The notes beneath the pieces are model-generated. The model was not told where the DNA came from. It did no database searches and saw only the letters and a list, made by a program, of their open reading frames with translations. A program made the translations under genes and the position numbers. 64,000 bases of DNA from Prinia subflava (Eukaryota; Chordata; Aves; Passeriformes; Cisticolidae), in assembly GCF_021018805.1 (NCBI RefSeq), contig NC_086283.1, positions 10,863,162 to 10,927,161 of the forward strand. The letters are read 5' to 3'. Every line of letters starts with the position of its first letter. Positions within the stretch are counted from its first letter, which is position 1. Below, in pieces: positions 41,851-50,722 of this stretch.

Positions 41851-42043
41851 TTACACCAACCATACCGAAGGAGTCTTTGTACCTGTGCAGGATTTGGCAT
41901 GGCAGATCTGGGGAAGCTCAGATGTGGAAGGAATAGGTCTGTTCCTGAGTCACTCAGAGCCAGGGTGTATCATTAAAGCAATGGCTCACTTTAGCCAGGA
42001 GTAGGACATCTGTAAGCTTTTTATCCCTGCCCCAGTAGAGGTT

Positions 42044-42099
42044 GATGTTTCTCTGCCTACAGTACATGTCTACAACTGTAGGCAGATGTTTCTCTGCCT
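42044..42099. repeat. 15-bp direct repeat with an 11-bp hairpin
   Basis: GATGTTTCTCTGCCT occurs at 42,044-42,058 and again at 42,085-42,099. Between and overlapping them, CTGCCTACAGT (42,053-42,063) is perfectly complementary to ACTGTAGGCAG (42,075-42,085) with an 11-nt loop. It looks like a local duplication plus inversion; no function assigned. Confidence 0.7.
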
Positions 42100-43699
42100 G
42101 CATTCCTTGCAGTTACTTATATCAGTTAATTTTGCTAGCACTGCTGAGCTGTTTGCAGATTGGCAACATCCTGCCATTAACAGTTGTGCCCCAAAGCCCA
42201 CTGCAAACCTTACCAACCTGTCTAAAAATGTGTTCAGCCATCATGCACAAATCCATTGTGCTGATCAAGAAGCTGCTTTTGGTGTTAGTGTCTGTTTTGA
42301 TCCATTGTCAGTGATGCCAGTTTTACTTAAAAGCTGTTATTGATATATTTTTGCATTCTCTGATTCAGATGATTAAAAAGCACATTCCTAAACTCATGTT
42401 CCCTGCCTTATAACACAGTGGGGCTAATGCTTGTTTATGAATCAAGGGACAGATACAGAAACCCTCTGTATGGCTTTGTATGTCTTTATTTGTGGACAGT
42501 TTGTAAGATTAAATTACATATCAATATGTGCTTACTCTTGCTCTCATTTGATTAATGCACTGCAAGGAGATTTAGAATATTGTTTTGTATGGGCTTTTCA
42601 AGAGCTGCTTAATATGTTTACTCTTGGAAGTACTCACCCATTAGATTGAACATACACAAAATAAATCATCCAAACAGTGATTAAAAATAAAGCATATTTG
42701 ACCATCATATCATTTAGTTAAGACCAAATATTTCTGTATAACTGCTGGACTATGGCAGATGAAAAGTGCAATTCCTACCTTAACAGCTCACCAAAGTGCC
42801 ATCACTGCAGTGAAAGATCAGATGGATATCACCTAGGTAATGTGCCTTGTCAGTAGCTGTGATGTACAGTGTAATGCAGGTGGTATCAAGAGGTTCTCAA
42901 TCTTGTTATGCTACTACCAATGCACTGAAGTGGCCCTTTCTCAGAAGTGATGGAGGGGCACCTACAGTCAGCCTGCTGCTGAGAAGCTCTTCATGTTTCC
43001 CAAGGATATCAGAGAGAGTGGGACACATACCAAGACCTTTCTAGGTTTACATGCAAGATTCAGTGAGAATAAAATCTCAATGATAAAAACATACTGAATG
43101 TGTCTGCCCTGTAGATCAGAATATCAGTAGCCTTCAAGAAATCATCACTTGTTCCCTGGTGCTACAATAACAAAGTTCCAATAGAGCTGGTCAATGCCCA
43201 TTGTGTTGTGCTCTTGCTTGCTTTTGCTTTTTCTTTCTTTTCCCCAAAAAAGCTGTAAACCTCTAATATCCTCTTTTACAGAATCCAATTTGTGACCTGC
43301 CATAAGGGGCACTATCTCATTAATCAGTGAAAGCAGAAACAACACGGCCAAGCATATAAAGAATAATGGGTGTGCCTTGCTAACAATTGGAGCTCTCCTG
43401 ACAAATATGACACACAGTTTGTTCTCAAGGCCATTGACAGAAAGCCACCTAATGTAATTAAGCACAGCTGCCTTTACACTGTATTTGAGATGGTGTAGGC
43501 TGCACAAAGAGTATTTTCAACTCTTTAGAGTTGAAGAATATTTTCTGTATTATCAACACTAATGATGTCAGTACACAGAGTAGTTCTTGAAAGTCTTCTC
43601 ATCTCCACTGCTCAGGTATTGAGGGCAACAGGAAACAGAAGAGTTGTTTGATCTAGACTTTCCTTTATTTAGAAATAAGAACATAGAATAAGCCATACC
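42100..43699. other. non-coding flank left of the provirus
   Basis: No gene recognised. The 120-codon minus-strand frame at 43,145-43,507 has a hydrophobic stretch but no identifiable domain or supporting context, and it is not annotated as a gene. Confidence 0.55.
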
Positions 43700-43705
43700 T
43701 AGATC
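43700..43705. repeat. left target-site duplication TAGATC
   Basis: TAGATC directly precedes the TG that opens the 5' LTR and recurs directly after the CA that closes the 3' LTR (52,800-52,805). A 6-bp duplication is what alpha- and betaretrovirus-like integrases usually make. Intact flanking copies show that the two LTRs belong to one insertion and were not brought together by recombination. Confidence 0.9.
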
Positions 43706-43889
43706 TGTTGGGATTCGTGATTTATTTCCCTATGAGTTCTCTGTATGGTTCAGTTTTATGTATCCCTTCCCCCCTAATTGTTATGCAAGCCTTCCCTCAC
43801 AGTCCCTGCACCCCAAGTTATTTTTAGCCTTTGCTGTTAAGTGTTCCTCATCCTTCCCGCCAGAAATGTTCTCCTCCCCTTCCTCCCTG

Positions 43890-43998
43890 ATTGGCTCTAC
43901 TGCCTGTCCCTGCCCCTTTTCTGTCCTGGTTACCAACTTGGATTGGCTAGCTGCGTCTAGCCACCCCCATTGCTCCTCCCATGCTCTGTCCCTTAAAA
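43890..43998 (+). promoter_or_regulatory. LTR promoter: inverted CCAAT boxes and TATA-like box
   Basis: ATTGG (inverted CCAAT) occurs at 43,890-43,894 and 43,942-43,946, and TTAAAA at 43,993-43,998. Spacing predicts a transcription start near 44,020-44,028, inside or at the front of the CT repeat. The same elements recur in the 3' LTR (TTAAAA at 52,508-52,513). Assignment rests on motif and position only. Confidence 0.6.
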
Positions 43999-44073
43999 CC
44001 CCTGTGCATCCCTGATTCTGGGCTCTCTCTCTGTCTCTCTCTCTCTCTGTCCTCGGAGAACCTAGAGTGGGCA

Positions 44074-44079
44074 AATAAA
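44074..44079 (+). terminator. poly(A) signal AATAAA in the 5' LTR
   Basis: Canonical AATAAA followed about 15 nt later by a GT/T-rich stretch (CTCTGTGTGTTCC), the normal downstream element. In the 5' LTR it would have to be ignored; its twin in the 3' LTR would end the transcript. Confidence 0.8.
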
Positions 44080-44289
44080 CCTCTCTGTGTGTTCCCCCGA
44101 GAGAGCCTCTCTGTCTCCTCCTTCTTTGTTGTGGCGAACCATCGGGTCTGCATTGCCTCTCGAGGCCAAGAACCCACAGGGGCAGGGCTGACTCCACAAG
44201 GCTGTCAGCTCGCCTCCTAGAGTCTGTGTGCCAGCGGTGTAGAGCAAGCCAGGCTAGGCAGACGGTGAACAGCAGACACCGCAGCATAC

Positions 44290-44310
44290 TGGTGGCGCCC
44301 ACTGCGGGGC
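44290..44310 (+). other. primer-binding site
   Basis: After the LTR end come TAC and then TGGTGGCGCCCACTGCGGGGC. Starting at the second TGG (44,293) it agrees at about 15 of 18 positions with the site used by elements primed with tRNA-Lys(CUU). Starting at the first TGG (44,290), three bases from the LTR, the first bases instead resemble the tRNA-Trp type used by avian alpharetroviruses. The 3-nt spacing favours 44,290 and the match favours 44,293, so the primer tRNA is left open. Confidence 0.65.
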
Positions 44311-44553
44311 CTTGAAGAGGCGTCAAGACCCTGCAGAAGTGGATTGGCAGCACCCAAGACCAGGTCGGGTGCTGCGAAGAAGATCCCTGGACGTTCCAGT
44401 ACCTCCTGGTGAGCAGTCCCTTTGGGGAGGTGCTCCCGGAGGATTGTGAGGGTAGCTGGTGGCTGCTGCACTCCAGCGTCGGTCCTCGCAGAAGGAGGAT
44501 CTCCCTGAGACAGTTTTGCACCCCCTCCAGGAGCCGAGATTCCGGTCTGAGGA

Positions 44554-44562
44554 TTGGTAAGT
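44554..44562 (+). promoter_or_regulatory. 5' splice donor for env mRNA
   Basis: TTG|GTAAGTG matches the vertebrate donor consensus; the intron would begin at 44,557. It lies between the primer-binding site and gag, the usual place for the major retroviral donor, and pairs naturally with the acceptor ending at 50,545. A weaker alternative is CTG|GTGAGC with GT at 44,409. Confidence 0.7.
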
Positions 44563-44996
44563 GGAAATTTTGTGCCTCCCTAGGCTGCGGGGAGAGCAGG
44601 TGCCATTTGGCACGACTCGAATTGAACACATAACAGCCCATAAGGCTGTGGACGTGACCACGTGGTCCCGGGGGGTAGGATTTTTAGGTCCCTCACCCTC
44701 GGTTGGTTGGCTCTGGAGTTTTGATTTTGTTCTGTTGGCTGTTTTTGTATTGAGGAGTGTGCGTGGCCGTGAGAGGGCGGCACGCAGGGCTGTCAGTGTG
44801 TCGGCTACTGCGGGTTTTTACTGACAGCGAGATTCTAGTTTTGCATCACACCCCGTGTTGTGTGTGGCTTTTGCAGCTTTAGTGAGTGTGTGTTTTTGCG
44901 GGTTTTAAGTTTGCGGTGCTTGTCGTTTTTGTGTGGTTTTTGAGTTATACCGGTCTCAGGGAGAAAGCTGCCATTTAACATCTTGTTGTTGGGAAA

Positions 44997-45962
44997 ATGG
45001 GTGCTTCCCTGTCAGCAGCAGACAGAGAAAATTTTTCAGTTTGCGTCGCCTTGCTGGAAACAAGTGGCGCGCGATTTTCTAAGACTTGCCTGAGGAGGCT
45101 GATCAGATGGATCGGCAAGGAATTTCAGGAGGTTTCCCGGGACAAGATCCATTGTCTCAGATTCTGGGGGACAGTGGAAGAGAAAATTGCACAATTCGGC
45201 CGGTCCCGAGGAAAAGAGGCGCAGAAATTTTCTTATTTGGCCTTGCAGTTAAAAACTGCTTTGAAAAATAAAGATCTCCTTGCCAATCCATCTACCAGGC
45301 AGTCTGCCCCTTCTTCCCCTTCCCCTAGTCCTAAGCCCAGTCGTTCCCCCAAGGGAATTCTAAAGAAAGTTGGGGTGAAAAAATCCCCGAGCTCTGCCTC
45401 TCTGCAGAATTCCCGTTCCCCCAGCCTCAGTAGTCGTGGCCAGACTGCTGAGGATCCTTCGGACTGCCCTGGCCAAGCAGGCGAAGGCTCAACCCGTACC
45501 CGCTTTCCCTCATCCCCTCATCCCAGAGTTAAGTTTAATTTAACTGCGTCACAGTCCGCACAAGATGGCGGATGTGATGCAGAAAATGGTGGCCACTCAG
45601 CCTCGTGGTCACCATCCCCATCCCCCATCCCTTCTTCTTCCCGCAATCCTTTTCGTCCCACCCACCCTCCCATTTCCCCGACAAACCCCTTCCTGTCCCA
45701 AACCCCACCCACCTCGGAGAGGTTCCCACCCTCCCGTCCCTCCCATCGACCCACCCGGAGGTTGAGTCGTCCCGCCTATCGCCCTGTCCCGGAAGGAAGC
45801 CATCTTGGTTTTCCGATTCCCACGCTCTCCCTTCCGGTTCCCACGGTTCCCCACCGGAAGATGACAGTGATTGGGATCCTGAAGTGGGTCTGTCGGTTGC
45901 GCCAGTCACTTACCGTCGGCAACGCGGTAGTGACACCCCAAAATCTCATTGGTTTCCAATAG
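44997..45962 (+). pseudogene. gag: gag, matrix part (frame lost before capsid)
   Basis: Gag builds the viral core at the membrane. The ATG at 44,997 is the first ATG of the genomic RNA, in a GAAAATGG context, and the product opens MGASLS, a classic N-myristoylation signal. Residues 1-95 form a basic, helical matrix-like domain with several Lys/Arg (RRLIRWIGKEF). From residue 100 on the sequence is Ser/Pro-rich linker. This frame ends at 45,962 in out-of-frame sequence after about residue 280, because the capsid is encoded in another frame (45,605-46,858). A single-base change somewhere in the C-rich linker at about 45,560-45,840 explains it; all three + frames are open there, so the exact site cannot be seen. 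Mutation or sequence error are both possible. Confidence 0.85.
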
Positions 45963-46858
45963 GCCAAAGTGTAATTCGGGAATTGTGTAAGGCGCACAAG
46001 GATTATTCAAGGGACAGCCCATACTTCAGGGGTCTCCTTCAGGCTGAGCTTTCCTCCTCAACAGTGGTTCCCTTTGACCTTAAGCAGCTGTTTGCTTGCC
46101 TCATGGGCCTTTCAGAGTTCAAGCTCTGGGAGACAGCCTTCCGGCAGCTGCTTAGGGACAAGATTCCCACGCTGTTGAGTGATGAAAGCACAGCAACGGA
46201 CACTCAGGGCAATCCCATTTCCCTCTCCCTCCTCTTTGGAGAGCTCCAGTTCTCCACCCCTCAGGTCCAGGCCTCACTCATCCCAGTCCCCATCCTTCAG
46301 GTGATCAAGGACCTTGCATGCACTGCTTTCTTTGCTCTGCAACCGCATGCCAAGCTTCCCCCTTTCACACATATTAGGCAGGGTCCCCAGGAATCCTATG
46401 TTGAATTCCTGGACAAATTGACGAGGGCCGTGGAAATTCAAGTAAAAACGGTGTCCGCGCGCGAGCATGTCCTTCTTGAACTGGCATTCATCAATGCTAA
46501 CGATGTTTGTCGTCAAGCCATTCTAAGTCTTCCCTTAGATCCCCCGAGGACACTCGCCGCCATGCTTCAGGTCTGCGACGCGAAAGTTCCCTACCTGCTG
46601 AAGCCGCATTCTCAGCCCATGTCCAGACCTCCACAACCCACAGGCCCTGTCAGACCCAAGGCTGCAGACGCGAGGACGCCTTCCCAGAAACCAGCAGTGC
46701 CGCCTCGCCGCAAGCCGTCCTTCACCACCAGCCGTGGTGGAAAACCCGGGTTCTGCCACGTCTGCAAACAACCGGGACACTGGGCAAATGAGTGCCCCAA
46801 CAAAACAAGGCCGGCAACTCCCAAGTTGCAGAGGGGGGGCAACCAGCAAAAAAACTAG
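45605..46858 (+). pseudogene. gag: gag, capsid and nucleocapsid part
   Basis: This frame continues Gag after the frame change. It has no ATG start of its own; the open frame begins with GTG, and authentic coding probably starts by about 45,840, where an acidic DDSDWDPE segment occurs. Counting from 45,605, the capsid N-terminal domain begins near residue 112 (FPIGQSVIREL), the major homology region is QGPQESYVEFLDKL at 259-272, and a single CCHC zinc knuckle (C384, C387, H392, C397) forms the nucleocapsid. Alpha- and betaretroviruses usually have two knuckles, so one is notable. The C-terminus ends in an A-rich slippery site followed at once by TAG. No PPPY late motif was seen. Confidence 0.9.
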
Positions 46859-46905
46859 AGGGAGAGCGTGGGTCCGTCCAACGTGTGGACCCCAATCGGG
46901 CGGAC
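46833..46905 (+). promoter_or_regulatory. -1 ribosomal frameshift signal, gag to pro
   Basis: Two in-phase slippery heptamers end gag: G GGG GGC (46,834-46,840) and A AAA AAC (46,849-46,855), the latter directly before the TAG. Downstream, GGGTCC (46,870-46,875) can pair with GGACCC (46,887-46,892), and loop bases GTCC (46,876-46,879) with GGAC (46,902-46,905), giving a possible H-type pseudoknot. The spacer of 14 nt is longer than usual. The -1 shift leads into the frame of pro-pol, as in betaretroviruses, but meets TAA at 46,906 after 17 codons. Confidence 0.75.
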
Positions 46906-46908
46906 TAA

Positions 46909-49900
46909 TTCACCGGCATGACATCAGCCGGGAACCAGGGGGGTCAAATTGCAAATGACACTTCACCGGACGTGACACTTCTACCTCAAGGCTGTGTTAG
47001 GGCTGAACTCAGTTCACCCACTACCTGTCTCCATCATTCTTGCAGGTTGCACTTGACCAAAGGACTTCACCTCACCGGTTCCAGCTGGTCATTCATCAAC
47101 GTCGACACGACGCACACTGACACCGAGACACTTCGGGTTGGTAAGTTCATCATCGTTGGCGATTGCAAATTTACTCCGCCTGAGATTGAGGTCTATCCAG
47201 TTATGTTCCCTAACATCTCTGGTGCCATCGGTCTCTGGGTGTGCTGCACGACTCCTCCCATCTACCTGCCTAGAGGAACAGTGATTGCTCAGGCAATCAC
47301 ACTCTGTGACACGCCTGTCAAGGTCAACTCTGTCCACACCATCACTCCTAGGCAAAAGATCGTCATCCCTTGTACCATTACACTAGGGAATGAATCGGTA
47401 GACAAGGGATTGGTTTTTGACACAGGGGCGGATGTGACCATCATTCGTATCAAGGATTGGCCGTCACATTGGGCATTGGAAAACGCGCCTGTGCAAGTCC
47501 AGGGTGTAGGAGGCATTCAATTGGCAAGACGTTCACAGAGCATGGTGCAAATTACGGGGCCAAGGGGACAATTGGCTTCTGTACGTCCCTTTGTTTTAGA
47601 CTACGAGGATCCCTTGATTGGGAGAGACATGATGGCCCAGTGGGGGGCCACAATTGACATTCCCGACCCCTTACACTTTGGGGCGGCGGCTGTTGCACAG
47701 CGCCCAACCCAGAAGCTCAATTGGACAACAGATACACCAGTCTGGGTTGATCAATGGCCGCTTTCCAAAGACAAATTACAGGCGCTGGAGGAGCTTGTGA
47801 AGGAGCAATTAGATAAAGGCCACTTCGTGGAGTCCACATCACCGTGGAACTCCCCGGTCTTTGTCATTCGCAAAGCGGATGGCAAACGTTGGCGTCTCCT
47901 TCATGACCTCCGCCAAATTAATAACGTCATCCAGGACGTTGGGTCTCTCCAGCCTGGGATGCCTTCCCCAACCATGCTCCCCCGAGATTGGAATCTGGCC
48001 ATCATCGACATTAAGGATGCCTTCTTTCAAATTCCTCTGCATCCTGACGATGCTCCGCGTTTTGCTTTCTTGGTCCCTACTATTAACCGAGATGCCCCAA
48101 GGAAGAGGTACCACTGGACCGTACTCCCCCAGGGGATGAAAAACTCTCCAGTGATGTGCCAACAGTACATCGCTTCCTTGCTGGCCCCTGTGCGTGCAGC
48201 ATCGGAGGGGGCTGTCATCTATCACTACATGGATGACATCCTCATTTGCACCCCAACTGATCATGAGCTTTCACAACTGCTTGCTCGTGTAACGGGTTCG
48301 TTAGTTGCTGTGGGGTTCGAGCTGCAACATGACAAGATCCAGAAGATGCCGCCTTGGAGGTTCTTAGGCTTGGAGATCACCAAGCGGACCATTGTGCCGC
48401 AAAAATTGGAGATTCGGACCAAGTTCCGGACCCTTGCGGATGTCCATTCGCTGTGTGGAGCATTGAATTGGGTAAGACCCTGGTTAGGTCTCTCTACAGA
48501 GGACCTTGCTCCTCTTTTCAATTTATTGAAAGGGGGGGAGGAGCTGAGTTCTCCCAGGAATCTTACCCCGGAGGCGTGCACAGCGTTAGAGAAGGTTCAG
48601 CGCGCCATGACATCGTGCCAGGCTCACCGCTGTGACCCAGAGCTTCCCTTCAAGTTTGTCATCCTGGGTAAGCTCCCACACCTTCACGGTGTGATTTTTC
48701 AATGGGACACTCGCACACACACACGCGAGAAGGGTCGAGGCAGGAACGATCCTCTCTTGATCATAGAGTGGGTCTTCCTCAGCTATCACAGACCCAAGAG
48801 GATGACACAGCCACAGGAGCTGATGGCTGAACTCATCCGCAAAGCGAGATTGCGGATGAGGGAATTGGCCGGATGCGATTTCCAATGCATTCACATGCCA
48901 ATTGGGTTATCAACGGGCCAGATGACAAAACCAATGTTGGAGCACCTGCTTCAGGAAAATGAAGCGCTTCAATTTGCTCTGGATTCCTTTACAGGCCAAA
49001 TTTCGATTCACAGGCCGGCCCACAAATTATTTAATTCGGAGGTTAATTTCGTATTGGCGATAAGGAGCGTACGGAGCAGGAAACCGCTCGAGGCTCTCAC
49101 AGTTTTCACTGACGCGTCCGGGAGTTCGCACAAGTCAGTGATGACTTGGGTGGACCCCAAAACTCAGCAGTGGGAGGCAGATATCAAGACAGTTGAGGGT
49201 TCCCCTCAAATTGCTGAGTTGGCCGCTGTCGTGAGAGTGTTCGAAAGGTTCCGCGTACCTCTCAATTTAGTTACCGACTCCGCTTATGTCGCGGGGGTGG
49301 TCTCCAGAGCTGATCAGGCTGTTTTTCAGGAGGTGTCCAACAAAGCTCTTTATGAGCTGCTCTCGAAGCTGGTAAAGCTCGTCTCCCACCGAGAGCATCC
49401 TTTTTGTGTGATGCATTGTAGGTCGCACACCGATTTGCCAGGGTTCATTGTGGAGGGGAACAGGAGGGCGGATGCTCTCGCTGCTCCTGCCGCTGTGGCC
49501 CCATTACCCGAGGTTTTTAAACAGGCACAAATCAGCCATTCGCTCCACCACCAGAACGCTCCGAGTCTGGTGAGGCGGTTTCACCTCTCCCGCCAACAGG
49601 CTAGGGCGATTGTGGCGTCGTGTCCATCCTGCTCATCCCATTCAGTCCCCACTCTCCATGCTGGGGTTAACCCTCGTGGATTGAGTGCCTGTGAGCTTTG
49701 GCAAACGGTTGTCACCCATGTGGCGGCATTCGGAAAGCTGAAATTCGTCCATGTCTCCTTGGACACCTTCTCTGGCCTTGTGTATGCGTCCGCCCACGCA
49801 GGGGAGAGAGCGGCCCACGCGATCAGTCATCTGATCCAGGCTTTCTCTTTTATGGGCATTCCTAAGGGCCTCAAAACTGATAATGGCCCAGCCTACGCCT

Positions 49901-49932
49901 CCAAGGAGTTTGCAGCTTTCCTCCAGCAATGA
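46909..49932 (+). pseudogene. pol: pro-pol: dUTPase-like, protease, RT, RNase H, integrase N-part
   Basis: The open frame starts after TAA 46,906-46,908 (first ATG 46,918, used for numbering) and runs to an internal TGA. A diverged dUTPase-like segment spans about 45-135 (ending PRGTVIAQAI). The aspartic protease has its DTGAD at 168-172 and a GRDMM motif at 235-239. Reverse transcriptase spans about 270-500 with D364, LPQG at 403-406 and YMDD at 437-440. RNase H keeps D732, E767, D787 and D852. Integrase has a zinc-binding HHCC (H874, H878, C902, C905) and catalytic D949 and D988; its catalytic Glu lies beyond the TGA at 49,930-49,932. Protease and polymerase share one frame, so only one frameshift is needed. 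Apart from the flanking stops the frame is clean over 1,004 codons, in keeping with a young copy. Confidence 0.95.
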
Positions 49933-50517
49933 GGAGTGGAACAAAAAACAGGCATCCCCCACTCTCCCACAGGGCAGGCAATTGTGGAGAGGACTCACCA
50001 AAATCTCAAAAGAGTCCTTGACCAACAGACGAGGATGCTCAAAAGCGAAACTCCGGTAATTCGATTGGCCAGAGCACTTTATACTCTAAATTTTCTAAAT
50101 TGCACCTTTGAAAATTTTAATCCGCCGGTTGTGAAGCATTTTAACATGCATGAGGAATACCAGCCTGGGAAGAAGCCTCCGGTGATGGTGAAGTCACCAG
50201 AGACAGGTCAGGTGGAGGGACCCTATGATCTCATGACGTGGGGGCGCGGGTATGCCTGCGTTCTCACGCCCTCTGGGGCCAGATGGGTTCCCTCCAAGTG
50301 GGTCAAGCCTTTCACAGCCAGGTCACGAAAGAAAGAGCAGGGTCCAGTGGAAGATGTGGGGCTGCTTCAAGAAGCTCCGCAAGTCAAGTCTGCAGCTTTG
50401 CGCCGCAAGCGCAAGGTGTCGTTTGCTGACCCCCTGGAGGAGATCCGGGAGATTCCCTCACGCTGTTTCTACCCCGGTGAACCCATCCTTCCTGATTTTC
50501 TGTTTAATCCAAGTTAG
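49933..50517 (+). pseudogene. pol: pol, integrase C-terminal part after the stop
   Basis: Same frame as the upstream pol; there is no genuine start here. Counting from the GTG at 49,936, the integrase Glu is residue 18 in GQAIVERTH. Counting the stop as one position, 35 residues separate it from the previous Asp, the exact DX35E spacing, so only a base substitution broke the gene. A GPY-type C-terminal domain follows (GPYDLMTWGRGYACV, 95-109; WVPSKWVKPF, 117-126). About 65 further residues extend past it with a basic RRKRK (156-160), longer than I would expect for the family. It stops 49 nt before the env ATG. Confidence 0.92.
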
Positions 50518-50520
50518 TAA

Positions 50521-50546
50521 CCTTCCCCCACAGTTTTTATTTCAGG
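50521..50546 (+). promoter_or_regulatory. 3' splice acceptor for env mRNA
   Basis: A pyrimidine-rich run broken by CCCACAG leads to TTTTTATTTCAG, with the AG at 50,544-50,545 and env ATG at 50,567. Paired with the donor at 44,557 it would give a spliced env message whose first ATG is the env-leader ATG, since the leader exon has none. Confidence 0.65.
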
Positions 50547-50566
50547 TCATCACCTTCGGCCTCAGG

Positions 50567-50722
50567 ATGCGAAGCCTCCTGACTACCCTCTTGGCGCTGT
50601 GCCTCATCGCCGTAGGTAAAGCGTGGGTCGCATTACGGGAGCTACCGACGACGATGAACAACTGGGTGGACGACGTCCTCGGGCGCTGGGGGGTGCCGGG
50701 CTGGGCGCAACCTTTAGTCTGA
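50567..50722 (+). pseudogene. env: env leader: signal peptide and anchor-like segment, ends in TGA
   Basis: ATG at 50,567, the first after the env splice acceptor, opens a 51-codon frame. Residues 3-17 (SLLTTLLALCLIAVG) form a good signal peptide core. Residues 31-46 carry NNWVDDVLGRWGVPGW, and after the TGA at 50,720-50,722 the same frame continues into a hydrophobic stretch and a basic RKGTRR. This arrangement parallels, without gaps, the membrane-proximal and anchor segment of the Env transmembrane subunit downstream. The TGA separates this ATG from the rest of env, which has no other in-frame ATG before the surface subunit. It could be a broken long leader or a tiny separate membrane protein. 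Confidence 0.7.

Larger units (their letters stand above)
43706..44286 (+). repeat. 5' LTR
   Basis: It starts TGTTGGGATTCG and ends ACCGCAGCA, in the TG...CA form. U3 runs to about 44,020 and has two inverted CCAAT motifs (ATTGG at 43,890 and 43,942) and a TATA-like TTAAAA at 43,993. A CT repeat (about 44,013-44,048) lies at the likely transcription start. AATAAA at 44,074 fixes R at roughly 75 nt, leaving a U5 of about 190 nt. It matches the 3' LTR except for a G/T in the CT repeat, a 2-bp length difference there, A/G near 44,233 and G/A near 44,281. Confidence 0.95.
44287..44996 (+). other. 710-nt untranslated leader, free of ATG
   Basis: The stretch from the LTR end to the gag ATG holds the primer-binding site and a strong splice donor and is expected to contain the packaging signal. 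It contains no ATG triplet at all; nor does the R-U5 part upstream. GT- and T-rich runs lie at 44,700-44,960. No conserved secondary structure could be evaluated by eye. Confidence 0.75.

Noticed and set aside
43145..43507. 120-codon minus-strand frame with a hydrophobic stretch
   Set aside because: No domain, no splice context, and AT-rich composition like its surroundings; not enough to call a gene.
46734..46958. 74-codon frame bridging gag and pro in the third frame
   Set aside because: It bridges the gag/pro junction but leads from gag in the +1 direction and ends at 46,958 inside pro-pol, in the wrong frame for it; treated as a shadow.
47839..48264. 141-codon minus-strand frame opposite RT
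   Set aside because: Antisense shadow of a conserved, GC-rich coding region.
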